Source: Croceibacterium_A sp035555595 (GTDB lineage Bacteria; Pseudomonadota; Alphaproteobacteria; Sphingomonadales; Sphingomonadaceae). Taken from it: DNA of 21,129 nt. Made by a program: the position numbers and the translations under genes. The stretch lies in NCBI GenBank assembly GCA_035555595.1, contig DATMGK010000034.1:1-21129 (forward strand). The letters are read 5' to 3'. The notes beneath the pieces are model-generated. The model did not search any database and had not been told where the DNA came from. It saw only the letters and a list, made by a program, of their open reading frames with translations. Positions within the stretch are counted from its first letter, which is position 1. Each line of letters starts with the position of its first letter. Below are positions 14,553 through 21,129 of the stretch, in pieces.

Positions 14553-15283
14553 TCGACTGGCTGCGGCGCGACAAGGCACCGCCCACCGTCCGCATCGGCG
14601 ATACCGATCTGCCCCTGGCCATTCGCCGCCATGCCCGCGCCACGCGCCTTACCATGCGGCTTGCCCCCGATGGCAGCGAAGTGCGAATCACCCTGCCCCG
14701 CTGGGGACGGACAGCAGAAGCAGTCGCTTTTGCCAACACGCGGGCCGAATGGCTGGAACAGCAACTGGTCCGTGTCCCCCGCGCCGATCCCCCCGGGCCC
14801 GGCGGCATGGTGGCCTATCGCGGTGAACGGCTGAAGATCGATTGGGACAGCGGCTTTCCCCGCAAGCCAGCTCTTTCCGAGGGTAATTTGCGGATCGGCG
14901 GTCCTGCCGAAACGGTGGCCGCCCGCACCCGGCGCTGGCTGGAAGGCGAAGCGATGCAGCTCATGTCCGCCGATCTGGCAGAATACTGCCAGCGTGCGGA
15001 ACGCCCCGTTCCCCCACTGAAACTATCACGCGCAGGCCGCCGGTGGGGAAGCTGCGCGGGGGGTAGAGACGGCGCGTATTGCATCCGCATCAACTGGCGG
15101 CTGATACAGGCGCCAGACGCCGTGCGAAGATCGGTTGTCGCGCACGAAGTGGCCCATCTCGTCCACTTTGACCACTCACCCGCCTTTCGCGCCCTGCTTG
15201 CGGACTTGTTCGAAGGGCCGATCGCCGAAGCGGACGACTGGCTGCGCCGCGAAGGCCGCTCGCTTTACGCCGCATTCGGCTGA
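14549..15283 (+). CDS. YgjP-like (M48/DUF45) metallopeptidase
   Basis: The 244-residue protein has an N-terminal DUF45 region (IRRHARATRLTMRL...) and the C-terminal zinc-protease block RRWGSC (residues 164-169), AHEVAHLVHFDHSPAF. HEVAH (199-203) supplies two zinc ligands and the catalytic Glu, and the His of HSPAF is the likely third ligand. There is no signal peptide, so it is probably cytoplasmic. In other species relatives sit next to restriction or repair genes, but many are stand-alone. Here it is translationally coupled to ycgN. The substrate is unknown. Confidence 0.9.
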   Translation: MIDWLRRDKAPPTVRIGDTDLPLAIRRHARATRLTMRLAPDGSEVRITLPRWGRTAEAVAFANTRAEWLEQQLVRVPRADPPGPGGMVAYRGERLKIDWDSGFPRKPALSEGNLRIGGPAETVAARTRRWLEGEAMQLMSADLAEYCQRAERPVPPLKLSRAGRRWGSCAGGRDGAYCIRINWRLIQAPDAVRRSVVAHEVAHLVHFDHSPAFRALLADLFEGPIAEADDWLRREGRSLYAAFG

Positions 15284-15327
15284 GCGGGCACTGGCGCAGG
15301 GCGCGCAGAGCGCCTATCTCAACACCC

Positions 15328-15780
15328 ATGTTCTTTGGGCGTAAAGGTTACTTCCGCGATATCTCGCCGCGCGGCGCGGTGTCGGACCTGTTCGGCTACT
15401 GGCGCCAGCCAACCCCCTATCGCTGGCCTATTCTGGCGCTTTCGGTCACGGCGACGTTCGCCATCATGATGGTGTTCCTGCCAGAGAGCGAACGCGCGCC
15501 GCCTGAAAAACCCAAGATCGAATGGATCAGCACTTTCGAGGACGGCCGCACAGACGCGGAAATCGTCGAATCCAACCTCGAAAACCAGCAGTTCCAGGAC
15601 GAGCTTCGCGCAGAACGGGAAGCTAGGGCTGAACGCAGGCGGGAAAACTATCGCGCCCTCGCCCGCGCATCCGGCTTCGATCCGGACGAGCTGGAAAGGC
15701 AATACAGCGACGATCCGCCTGCCGCTGACGCTACCCCTACCGCTACCACATCCCCATCCACCGGCCCTGCGGGTGAATGA
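15328..15780 (+). CDS. Membrane-anchored protein of unknown function
   Basis: I do not recognise a named family. The 150-residue protein has a soluble N terminus of about 30 residues (FGRKGYFRDISPRGAVSDLF), one transmembrane helix (about 34-52), and then a highly charged, probably coiled-coil segment (about 75-112, rich in Glu and Arg). It ends in a Pro/Thr/Ala-rich tail. The N-terminal region looks conserved rather than random. It overlaps ribD by 8 bases and lies 44 bases after the metallopeptidase gene, so it is probably part of the same transcript. No clear ribosome site precedes the ATG. Confidence 0.7.
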   Translation: MFFGRKGYFRDISPRGAVSDLFGYWRQPTPYRWPILALSVTATFAIMMVFLPESERAPPEKPKIEWISTFEDGRTDAEIVESNLENQQFQDELRAEREARAERRRENYRALARASGFDPDELERQYSDDPPAADATPTATTSPSTGPAGE

Positions 15781-16732
15781 CCCCACCGATTCGCGCTGGC
15801 TGGCGGCTGCCGCCAGTCTGGCCGAACGCGCGCGTCCACTAAGCAGTCCTAACCCGGCTGTCGGGGCGATCGTCGTCAGGGACGGTATGGTTGTGGGCCG
15901 GGGATGGACGATGCGCGGCGGGCGGCCTCACGCCGAAGCGGTTGCATTGGAACAAGCAGGCGCGGCGGCCGAAGGGGCCACGCTCTATGTCACGCTCGAA
16001 CCTTGCGCCCATCTCAGCGAGAGAGGCCCGGCCTGCGCCGATCTGATCGTTCAGGCCCGGCCCGCCCGTGTGGTCGTGGGTGTGATGGACCCGGACCCCC
16101 GCACTGAGGGAAAGGGTCTGGGCCGCCTTCGCGCGGCGGGGATAGAGGCCACATGCGCGGATGACGCGAATGCTCGCGAGAGTCTGGTGGGCTATCTCCG
16201 TGCGAAGGCTAGCGGTTTTCCTCACGTCACGTTGAAGCTCGCCGTGACGGCGGATGGCTTCATCGCCCGCCCTGATGGCACCAGCAAATGGATCACCGGG
16301 GAAGCCGCACGCGCCCACGCTCATCGCGAGCGCGCCCGTGCCGATGCGATACTGGTCGGCGGCGGCACACTACGCGCCGATGCCCCCTCGCTCGATGTCC
16401 GCCTGCCGGGCCTGGAGGAAAGGAGCCCGCAGCGCCTGCTGCTGACGCGCGGTGTCGCGCCTGATGGGTGGACGGCAATCGCCGATCCCACGGATATCGC
16501 GGGCCGGGGCTTGCAATACCTGATGGTGGAAGGTGGGGCCGAAGCAGCCGAGGCTTTTCTGGCCGCCGGGCTGGTTGACCGCCTGCTGCTCTACCGCGCT
16601 CCTGTCACGTTCGAACAAGGCATCCCCGCCTTGCGCGATGCCGGGCCGGAGGGTGTGCCGCCCGGTTGGCATCTGGTGGACCGGCGGACATTCGCGCCCG
16701 ACACGCTCGAAATCTGGCACAAGGCGCGCTAG
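15773..16732 (+). CDS. ribD: RibD, riboflavin deaminase/reductase
   Basis: This 319-residue bifunctional enzyme converts the GTP-cyclohydrolase product to the ribitylamino-pyrimidine in two steps of riboflavin synthesis. The N-terminal cytidine-deaminase-like domain (about 1-145) has the zinc ligands in PHAE and PCAHLSERGPAC. The C-terminal reductase domain begins HVTLKLAVTADGFIA and contains GGGTLRADAPSL and MVEGGAEAAEAFL. The stretch between LLLTRG and YLMVEGG is only about 20 residues, clearly shorter than in E. coli RibD (367 residues). The start is a GTG inside the end of the gene before. It is 9 bases upstream of ribE. Confidence 0.94.
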   Translation: MNDPTDSRWLAAAASLAERARPLSSPNPAVGAIVVRDGMVVGRGWTMRGGRPHAEAVALEQAGAAAEGATLYVTLEPCAHLSERGPACADLIVQARPARVVVGVMDPDPRTEGKGLGRLRAAGIEATCADDANARESLVGYLRAKASGFPHVTLKLAVTADGFIARPDGTSKWITGEAARAHAHRERARADAILVGGGTLRADAPSLDVRLPGLEERSPQRLLLTRGVAPDGWTAIADPTDIAGRGLQYLMVEGGAEAAEAFLAAGLVDRLLLYRAPVTFEQGIPALRDAGPEGVPPGWHLVDRRTFAPDTLEIWHKAR

Positions 16733-16741
16733 GGACGGTCC

Positions 16742-17362
16742 ATGTTTACCGGCATTGTCTCCGCCATAGGCACCGTAACCAGCGTCGAACAACGCGGCGA
16801 TATGCGTGTCACGATCGCCTGCCCCTATGACCCCACCCACATCGCGATCGGGGCGTCGATCGCCTGTTCGGGCGTCTGCCTGACGGTGGTGGATCGCGGC
16901 GGCAAGGCTGGCGATGCGTGGTTCGCGGTGGACGTATCGGCCGAAACCATCGCCCGCACCGCAGGCGGCCGATGGCGTGAAGGCCGCCGCCTCAATCTCG
17001 AACAGTCGCTGCGGCTGGGGGATGAACTGGGTGGCCATATCGTTTCGGGCCATGTGGACGGCGTCGGCACCATTGCCGACTGGCGGCCAGAGGGCGATTC
17101 GACGCGCCTCACCATTCACGCTCCTGCCAGCCTCGCGGCTTTCATTGCGCCCAAGGGCTCCATCGCCATCGATGGCGTCTCGCTGACCGTGAACGAAGTG
17201 GCGGATCACGCCGATGGCACGGTCGATTTCGGCATCAACCTGATTCCCCACACCGCCGAAGCGACGACACTGGGCGAAATGGCGCAGGGCGCGGCACTGA
17301 ATCTGGAGATCGATACGGTCGCCCGTTATCTCCACCGGCTGGAAAGCCTGCGCGCACGATGA
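16742..17362 (+). CDS. ribE: Riboflavin synthase alpha subunit
   Basis: The 206-residue enzyme makes riboflavin by disproportionating two lumazine molecules. It begins with the diagnostic MFTGIV and is built from two similar barrels: the first holds IACSGVCLTVVD, the second SIAIDGVSLTVNEV, with GHIVSGHVDGVG between them. AGGGACG serves as the ribosome site. Its stop overlaps the next start by 4 bases. It follows ribD directly, while ribB/ribA and ribH are not in the window. Confidence 0.96.
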   Translation: MFTGIVSAIGTVTSVEQRGDMRVTIACPYDPTHIAIGASIACSGVCLTVVDRGGKAGDAWFAVDVSAETIARTAGGRWREGRRLNLEQSLRLGDELGGHIVSGHVDGVGTIADWRPEGDSTRLTIHAPASLAAFIAPKGSIAIDGVSLTVNEVADHADGTVDFGINLIPHTAEATTLGEMAQGAALNLEIDTVARYLHRLESLRAR

Positions 17363-17724
17363 GCAGCAGCGGCGCTGAGCGGGACCGGCTGAACATCGTT
17401 ATGCGCGCCGTGTTCTGGATCGCGCTTGCGACAGTGCTCGTGCTGTCCAGCATGCCCAATCCGCCCAACATGCCGCCAAACACGGACAAGATTCAACACG
17501 CGCTCGCTTTTCTTGGGCTGGGTCTGCTCGGCGGATTGGCCTATCCGCGACTGCCTCTGTTCAGGCTGGCTCTGGCGCTTGCCGCGTTCGGCGCGCTGAT
17601 CGAATTCGTGCAGGCCATTCCCGCCCTTCACCGCAATACCGAATTGCTGGACTGGATCGCGGATATTGGCGGGATAGCAGTGGCTCTGGTTTTGCTGGCG
17701 ACGTGGCGCCGTCTGAAACGCTGA
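17359..17724 (+). CDS. VanZ-family membrane protein
   Basis: The 121-residue protein has three or four hydrophobic helices. It contains VLSSMPNPPNMPPNTDKIQHALAFLGLGLLGG and ELLDWIADIGGI, the D-K-xxH and D-xx-D-xx-G pattern of VanZ-like proteins. Family members have been tied to glycopeptide tolerance and envelope traits, but most are uncharacterised. It overlaps ribE by ATGA, so it is probably translated from the rib transcript. Its stop codon is part of a hairpin shared with the converging GNAT gene. Confidence 0.85.
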   Translation: MSSSGAERDRLNIVMRAVFWIALATVLVLSSMPNPPNMPPNTDKIQHALAFLGLGLLGGLAYPRLPLFRLALALAAFGALIEFVQAIPALHRNTELLDWIADIGGIAVALVLLATWRRLKR

Positions 17725-17734
17725 TTTTTCAGCG
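17719..17734. terminator. Hairpin built from the stop codons of two converging genes
   Basis: CGCTGA (17719-17724) and TCAGCG (17729-17734) form a 6-base stem around a TTTT loop. The left arm ends with the VanZ stop codon and the right arm begins with the GNAT stop codon read on the other strand. The genes are only four bases apart. It may act as a compact two-way transcript end, although no T-run follows the stem. Confidence 0.45.
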
Positions 17735-18271
17735 CTGAAGCGGCCCGGAGGCAAAGGCTTCCCGGTCGATCTCGAACACCAGATGTTCGACCGCCCGCCC
17801 CACGCGGGTTTCTGTCGTCCTCTCTCCGGTCAACACGCCACCGATCCGCACCATCGCCTTGCGCGAGATCATGTTGTCCTCACCGACGAGAAATCTGGCC
17901 CTCTGCACGAATCGAAACGCATGTTCGAGCATCAGCCGCTTCATCTCGGCGTTCAGCCCGGTGCCCCAGTGGCTGCGCGCAAGAAACGTCCAACCGATCT
18001 CGACCGATCCGCCCTGAGCCGGATCATATTCCTGAAAACGGGACGATCCGATGATCTCCCCCGTGCTCTTGTCGATCACCGCCAGGGCGCCGCCCTGTGC
18101 CAGCGCATCGGCAAAGAACTCGCGGAACACCGGCTCCTGCCAGCGGTCGTGAGACGGGTGCATGGCCCACAGCTCCCGGTCGGCGGCGACCGCGTAGAGC
18201 GCGTCCCAATCGCTTTGCCGGAGGGGCCTGAGCAGCAGCCGTTCCCCTTCAAGGACCGGCTGCCGGTCCAT
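17729..18271 (-). CDS. GNAT-family N-acetyltransferase (RimJ/RimL type)
   Basis: The 180-residue protein has the Acetyltransf_3 layout: it opens LEGERLLLRPLRQSDWDALYAVA, then EIGWTFLARSHWGTGLNAEMKRLMLEHAF covers the acetyl-CoA-binding motif A, and VGEDNMISRKAMVRIGG is the motif B region. It uses acetyl-CoA to acetylate a protein N terminus or a small amine; the substrate cannot be told from sequence. The start is one base past the aminotransferase stop, so the two are very likely co-expressed. Confidence 0.9.
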   Translation of the reverse strand: MDRQPVLEGERLLLRPLRQSDWDALYAVAADRELWAMHPSHDRWQEPVFREFFADALAQGGALAVIDKSTGEIIGSSRFQEYDPAQGGSVEIGWTFLARSHWGTGLNAEMKRLMLEHAFRFVQRARFLVGEDNMISRKAMVRIGGVLTGERTTETRVGRAVEHLVFEIDREAFASGPLQR

Positions 18272-18272
18272 G

Positions 18273-19463
18273 TCAGGAAGTCGCGCTGGTGGTTACGGCC
18301 CGCAATGCCTCGATGAACTTGGGCAGGTTGCCCATGGTCAGCCCGGCGATGTTGATACGGCCCGATCCCGCCATGTAGACGCCGTGATCGTCGCGAATCG
18401 CCTGAATCTGTTCCTTCGTCAGCGGCAGCGTGGCGAACATGCCATGACCGCGCGCAACCGGCATCAGATCCAGCGAACCTGCGGAGCCCGCTTCGCCCAG
18501 TGCTGCACGAACCTGCGCGATGCGGTTACGCATCTGCTCCAATTCGTCGAGCCAGTCTGCGCTCAGCTTCTCATCTTCAAGGATCAGTCGAACCGCAGCG
18601 GCGCCGTGATCGGGCGGCATGGACCAGGCGGCACGGGCCAGTGCATGGCCGTTGGAAAGCGCGCGCGCCAGCGCATCACCGTCCGCCGTCTGGATATAGA
18701 GCGCGCCCACGCGGTCGCGATAAAGCCCGAAGTTCTTGTCGCAGCTATAGGCGACCAGCGCTTCCGGCACGGCCGCCAGCACCTTGCGCGCGCCAGCCGC
18801 ATCTTCTTCCATGCCCGCACCAAGGCCCTGATAGGCCAGATCGATGATCGGCAGCACGGCGCTCTTGCCCAGAAGGGCGGCGATCTCGTCCCACTGTGCG
18901 GGCGTATAATCGATACCGGTGGGATTGTGGCAGCAACCGTGGAGCAGGACGGCATCGCCCTCACCCGCGTCGGCCAGCGCTGCCTTGAGCGCGTCGAGGT
19001 TAGCCTCACCATCCGCCGTTGCATGGGCGAACGGGACCAGTTCCAGACCAAGGTCGGCCAGGATCTGCGCGTGATTCGGCCAACTGGGCGTGCCCATCAA
19101 CACCCGGCTGATACCGGCGCGGCGCGCCAGCGCAGCGGCCAGACGCACTGCGCCAGTGCCACCGGGGGTCTGCATGCCTTCGATACGGCCACCGCGCGAA
19201 GGATCTTCGCCGCCAAAAACATAGGGCATCAGCGCGTGGACGAAGCCCATATCGCCTTCCGGCCCCAGGTAAGCCTTGGAATCCTGCTCTGCGACCAGCT
19301 TCGCCTCGGCCGCTTTGATCGCGCCGAATACGGGGGTTTCGCCCTGTCCGGTGCGATAGACGCCTACGCCCAGATCAATCTTGTCTGCGCGCGGGTCCGC
19401 ATCGTGAAGCTTGATCAGCGCGAGAAGCGCGTCGGGCGGCTGTTGGTCCAGTCTGTCGAGCAT
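18273..19463 (-). CDS. Aromatic/aspartate aminotransferase (class I PLP)
   Basis: The 396-residue fold-type I transaminase is close to the AspC/TyrB group: it opens with DKIDLGVGVYRTGQGETPVF and has the substrate region CCHNPTG (177-183), Asp208 in IIDLAYQGLG for the pyridine nitrogen, and the Schiff-base lysine Lys243 in YSCDKNFGLYRDRVGA. A C-terminal SGRINIAGLT contains the Arg that binds the substrate carboxylate. It transfers amino groups between aspartate or aromatic amino acids and 2-oxoglutarate. The ATG at 19463 (GGAG eight bases upstream) fits the family start better than one 15 codons earlier. It is followed after one base by the GNAT gene. Confidence 0.93.
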   Translation of the reverse strand: MLDRLDQQPPDALLALIKLHDADPRADKIDLGVGVYRTGQGETPVFGAIKAAEAKLVAEQDSKAYLGPEGDMGFVHALMPYVFGGEDPSRGGRIEGMQTPGGTGAVRLAAALARRAGISRVLMGTPSWPNHAQILADLGLELVPFAHATADGEANLDALKAALADAGEGDAVLLHGCCHNPTGIDYTPAQWDEIAALLGKSAVLPIIDLAYQGLGAGMEEDAAGARKVLAAVPEALVAYSCDKNFGLYRDRVGALYIQTADGDALARALSNGHALARAAWSMPPDHGAAAVRLILEDEKLSADWLDELEQMRNRIAQVRAALGEAGSAGSLDLMPVARGHGMFATLPLTKEQIQAIRDDHGVYMAGSGRINIAGLTMGNLPKFIEALRAVTTSATS

Positions 19464-19529
19464 AGCGGCGGCTCCATGCCCATCGCCACGCCCGCCCGCA
19501 AGAGCCAATTCGCCGCTTTTATCCGCTAC

Positions 19530-20309
19530 CTAGAAAGGCAGCCAGCGCTGCTTCTCGGAAAACCTCATATAGCCGGCGTTGACGCCCAGCCTCAGCCCGG
19601 CACCCACGCGGATCGGGATCAGCACCACATCGCCCTTGCGCAGGTAGCTGGCGTTGAATCCACCCACCAGATAGGCCGCGCCCTCACCCGCAGGATAGCG
19701 TTCGAACAGCTCGTCGGTGTCATAGAGGTTATAGACCAGCACAAACGTGCTGCCGGCATTGGCACCGGCATCGAACCCGATCGACGGGCCGGTCCAGTAA
19801 ACCGGCCGCTGGCCTTCCACCTTGTGGAACAAGGTGCCTGAACCGTAGCGCGCGCCCAGCACGAAAGCCCCGCCCGCCTCGCGCCCAACAATGTAGGCAT
19901 TGGGCTCACCCTGTTTCGCGAGGATATCCTCGATCAGTCCCGCAAGCCCCTGCGCGCCCTTGCCGAACACGCCTTCCGCCGCGCCGATAAGGTCGTCCTC
20001 GTGATAGGTTTCGCCGGTCGAAGCCGTCGCGGCCTGCGCTGCCGGAGTGGCGGCGGGCGTAGGCGTATTCTGGGCGGGATAGGCCGGCTCTGTATAAGCA
20101 GGCGTAGGCGCAGGATAGGTCGGCACCCCGTCATAAACGGTCGGCGCCGCCTGCGTGCCGGGCGAATTGAGATCGGCATCGATACCCGCATCGGGATCGA
20201 TCGTCTGGATGCCCTGTGCCGCCAGTGGCGCTGCGCCAGCGACAAGAACGAGCGGCAAGGTCACCGCAAAAGCGCGGACACGGCATCGTGCAGCGAGTCG
20301 AATCAACAT
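19530..20309 (-). CDS. eipA: EipA-type envelope protein (DUF1134)
   Basis: The 259-residue protein has a basic N terminus and a signal peptide (about 1-32, ending PLAAQ), a Pro/Ala/Thr/Tyr-rich spacer (about 45-95) and the DUF1134 domain to the C terminus. The domain contains NAYIVGREAGGAFVLGARYGSG, VYWTGPSIGFDAGANAGSTFVLVYNLYDTDELFERYPAGEG and ends GVNAGYMRFSEKQRWLPF, all strongly conserved in EipA of Brucella. There it is periplasmic and needed for envelope integrity. The start at 20309 is preferred over one 7 codons upstream because the basic-hydrophobic signal then follows at once. It is monocistronic as far as the window shows. Confidence 0.92.
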   Translation of the reverse strand: MLIRLAARCRVRAFAVTLPLVLVAGAAPLAAQGIQTIDPDAGIDADLNSPGTQAAPTVYDGVPTYPAPTPAYTEPAYPAQNTPTPAATPAAQAATASTGETYHEDDLIGAAEGVFGKGAQGLAGLIEDILAKQGEPNAYIVGREAGGAFVLGARYGSGTLFHKVEGQRPVYWTGPSIGFDAGANAGSTFVLVYNLYDTDELFERYPAGEGAAYLVGGFNASYLRKGDVVLIPIRVGAGLRLGVNAGYMRFSEKQRWLPF

Positions 20310-20450
20310 TCTCGAACCCCCGGGGCCCAAATCAGACGGACCCGTTCAAACCCCAAGAAGAATCCCCCGCGGCTGAAGCGGCAATGAACGCGCGGCAAGG
20401 CGAGTCCGATTTACGGCGAGCCGAGTCAAACAAACGATGCAGCAGGCCCC

Positions 20451-20479
20451 TTGCCGCCGCCCGGACCCCCGGTTATAGC
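20451..20479 (+). promoter_or_regulatory. Promoter of tRNA-Ser
   Basis: TTGCCG (20451-20456), a 17-base spacer and TATAGC (20474-20479). Predicted transcription starts about 7 bases later, around ten bases before the tRNA 5' end, as usual for tRNA genes. The rest of the gap to eipA (20310-20450) holds no gene. Confidence 0.65.
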
Positions 20480-20495
20480 GCGCCCCGCCAGGCCC

Positions 20496-20588
20496 GGAGA
20501 CGTGGGTGAGTGGCTGAAACCAGCGGTTTGCTAAACCGCCGTACCGGGATTACTGGTACCGAGGGTTCGAATCCCTCCGTCTCCGCCA
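20496..20588 (+). tRNA. tRNA-Ser (anticodon GCU)
   Basis: The 7-base acceptor stem GGAGACG (20496-20502) pairs with CGTCTCC (20578-20584). Then comes discriminator G and an encoded CCA (20586-20588). The anticodon loop TTGCTAA is closed by GCGGT/ACCGC, with anticodon GCT at 20530-20532. The long variable arm with its own stem and the GGTTCGAATCC T-loop are typical of class II serine tRNA. It reads AGC and AGU codons. Confidence 0.97.
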
Positions 20589-20608
20589 TTTCCAGATATT
20601 CTGACAAC

Positions 20609-20624
20609 GACGCCGTCAGGCGTC
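20609..20624. terminator. Possible shared transcript end between tRNA-Ser and lysR gene
   Basis: GACGCC (20609-20614) pairs with GGCGTC (20619-20624) around GTCA. The stop codon of the LysR gene on the minus strand lies in the loop. It is 20 bases past the tRNA end. No T-run is present, so its terminator role is uncertain. Confidence 0.35.
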
Positions 20625-21129
20625 CGGCAGGCCCGGGAACGGCCGGTGCAGTGCCGCGTCGGTGACGAATTGTTCCAGCAGCCAGCTTGCCGCCGGGCCG
20701 GGCGGGGTGTCGGGGCGATAGATCGCGTGGAAGCGGTATATCGCGCTGATGTCGTCCTGCATGTCCAGCCTCACCAGCGTTCCCGCGACAAGATCCGGCT
20801 CGATCAGGGGCAGCGGCATATTGCCCCAGCCGATCCCTTCGCGCAGCAAGGCATGCTTCGCACCCAGATCGGCCAGCCGCCACGTCCGCGCGCTGAGCAC
20901 GCCGAAATCCTGTCCCTCGCTCACGTCGGACCTGTCGCTTAGCACCAGCTGGATATGCTCGCGCCCTGCCCCCACAGGCATGGGATGGAGCCGGGCCAAT
21001 GGATGGTCCGGCGCGGCCACCGGCACCAGCGGAACCGACCCGGCGGAGATTCGCTCTATCCCCCCGGTATCGCGTGCCATCGGCCCCGCCACACCCAGCC
21101 CTGCCTGCCCCTGCTTCACCAGCGCAATC
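20616..21129 (-). CDS. LysR-type transcriptional regulator, C-terminal part (partial)
   Basis: The reading frame runs off the right edge without a start, so only about 170 residues are seen. They match the second half of a LysR effector-binding domain: ALVKQGQAGLGVAG, then PLVPVAAPDHPLARL, LVLSDRSDV, TWRLADLGAKHALLREGIGWGNMPLPLIEPDLVAGTLVRL and a final YRPDTPPGPAASWLLEQF. The DNA-binding helix-turn-helix lies outside the window. The regulated target is unknown, since LysR genes usually sit next to a divergent target beyond the edge. It is convergent with tRNA-Ser. Confidence 0.88.
   Translation of the reverse strand, partial: IALVKQGQAGLGVAGPMARDTGGIERISAGSVPLVPVAAPDHPLARLHPMPVGAGREHIQLVLSDRSDVSEGQDFGVLSARTWRLADLGAKHALLREGIGWGNMPLPLIEPDLVAGTLVRLDMQDDISAIYRFHAIYRPDTPPGPAASWLLEQFVTDAALHRPFPGLPDA

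Noticed and set aside
15284..15327. Riboswitch (FMN type) before the riboflavin genes
   Set aside because: The gap is only 44 bases, far too short for an FMN aptamer, and none of its conserved blocks are visible. ribD itself starts inside another gene.
18270..19841. Very long open frame (523 codons) on the plus strand
   Set aside because: It is exactly antisense to the aminotransferase gene, whose motifs are unmistakable. High GC content keeps the opposite frame open. The translation is rich in Arg, His and Gln with no family features.
20496..20588. tRNA-Ser 3' end as an integration site for a mobile element
   Set aside because: No integrase, no repeated tRNA 3' end elsewhere in the window, and the next gene is an ordinary LysR regulator.

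Overview
The window is an ordinary, gene-dense, high-GC chromosomal segment of an alphaproteobacterium. It is most likely a member of the Sphingomonadales close to Erythrobacteraceae/Novosphingobium. The reasons are the 16S rRNA 5' sequence, a near-orthologue of the structurally known Novosphingobium exporter NaAtm1, a PEPxxW-type PEP-CTERM protein, and a set of alphaproteobacterial families (COQ9, ubiquinol-cytochrome c chaperone, EipA/DUF1134, SCO, YcgN). I see no transposase, integrase, CRISPR array, toxin-antitoxin pair or recognisable defence system.

Layout. Positions 1-301 hold the 5' end of a 16S rRNA gene on the minus strand. A leader with a boxA site and a strong promoter at 670-698 precedes it; the promoter spacer contains a run of eight identical bases. 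On the plus strand follow a two-domain retropepsin-like aspartic protease, an Atm1-type ABC exporter, a small secreted c-type cytochrome, and a PEP-CTERM surface protein with a long upstream region and a textbook terminator. On the minus strand come bamE-hslV-hslU: an outer-membrane assembly lipoprotein and the two-part ATP-dependent protease. A plus-strand pair (bc1-complex chaperone and YceD/DUF177) converges on a minus-strand set: feoA-feoB, then ssb. Between feoB and ssb lies a short second copy of the feoB 3' end.

From 12152 to 13428 a COQ9-like gene and a secreted ankyrin protein form a coupled minus-strand pair. Divergent from them is a tight plus-strand run: SCO, YcgN, YgjP-like metallopeptidase, a membrane-anchored unknown, ribD, ribE and a VanZ-family protein. 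Most junctions in this run overlap by 4-13 bases. A minus-strand GNAT acetyltransferase and aromatic aminotransferase pair follows, then eipA. The window closes with tRNA-Ser(GCU), which has its own promoter, and the 3' part of a LysR regulator.

Functional themes are respiration and ubiquinone (SCO copper chaperone, bc1 chaperone, COQ9, cytochrome c), iron and thiol-metal homeostasis (FeoAB, Atm1), envelope assembly (BamE, EipA, PEP-CTERM, VanZ), protein quality control (HslUV) and riboflavin synthesis. I did not find a convincing new multi-gene system. The most unusual signal is the feoB tail remnant, whose differences from the intact copy fall almost entirely on synonymous codon positions. 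Next are the homopolymer inside the rRNA promoter spacer and the structured region upstream of the PEP-CTERM gene.
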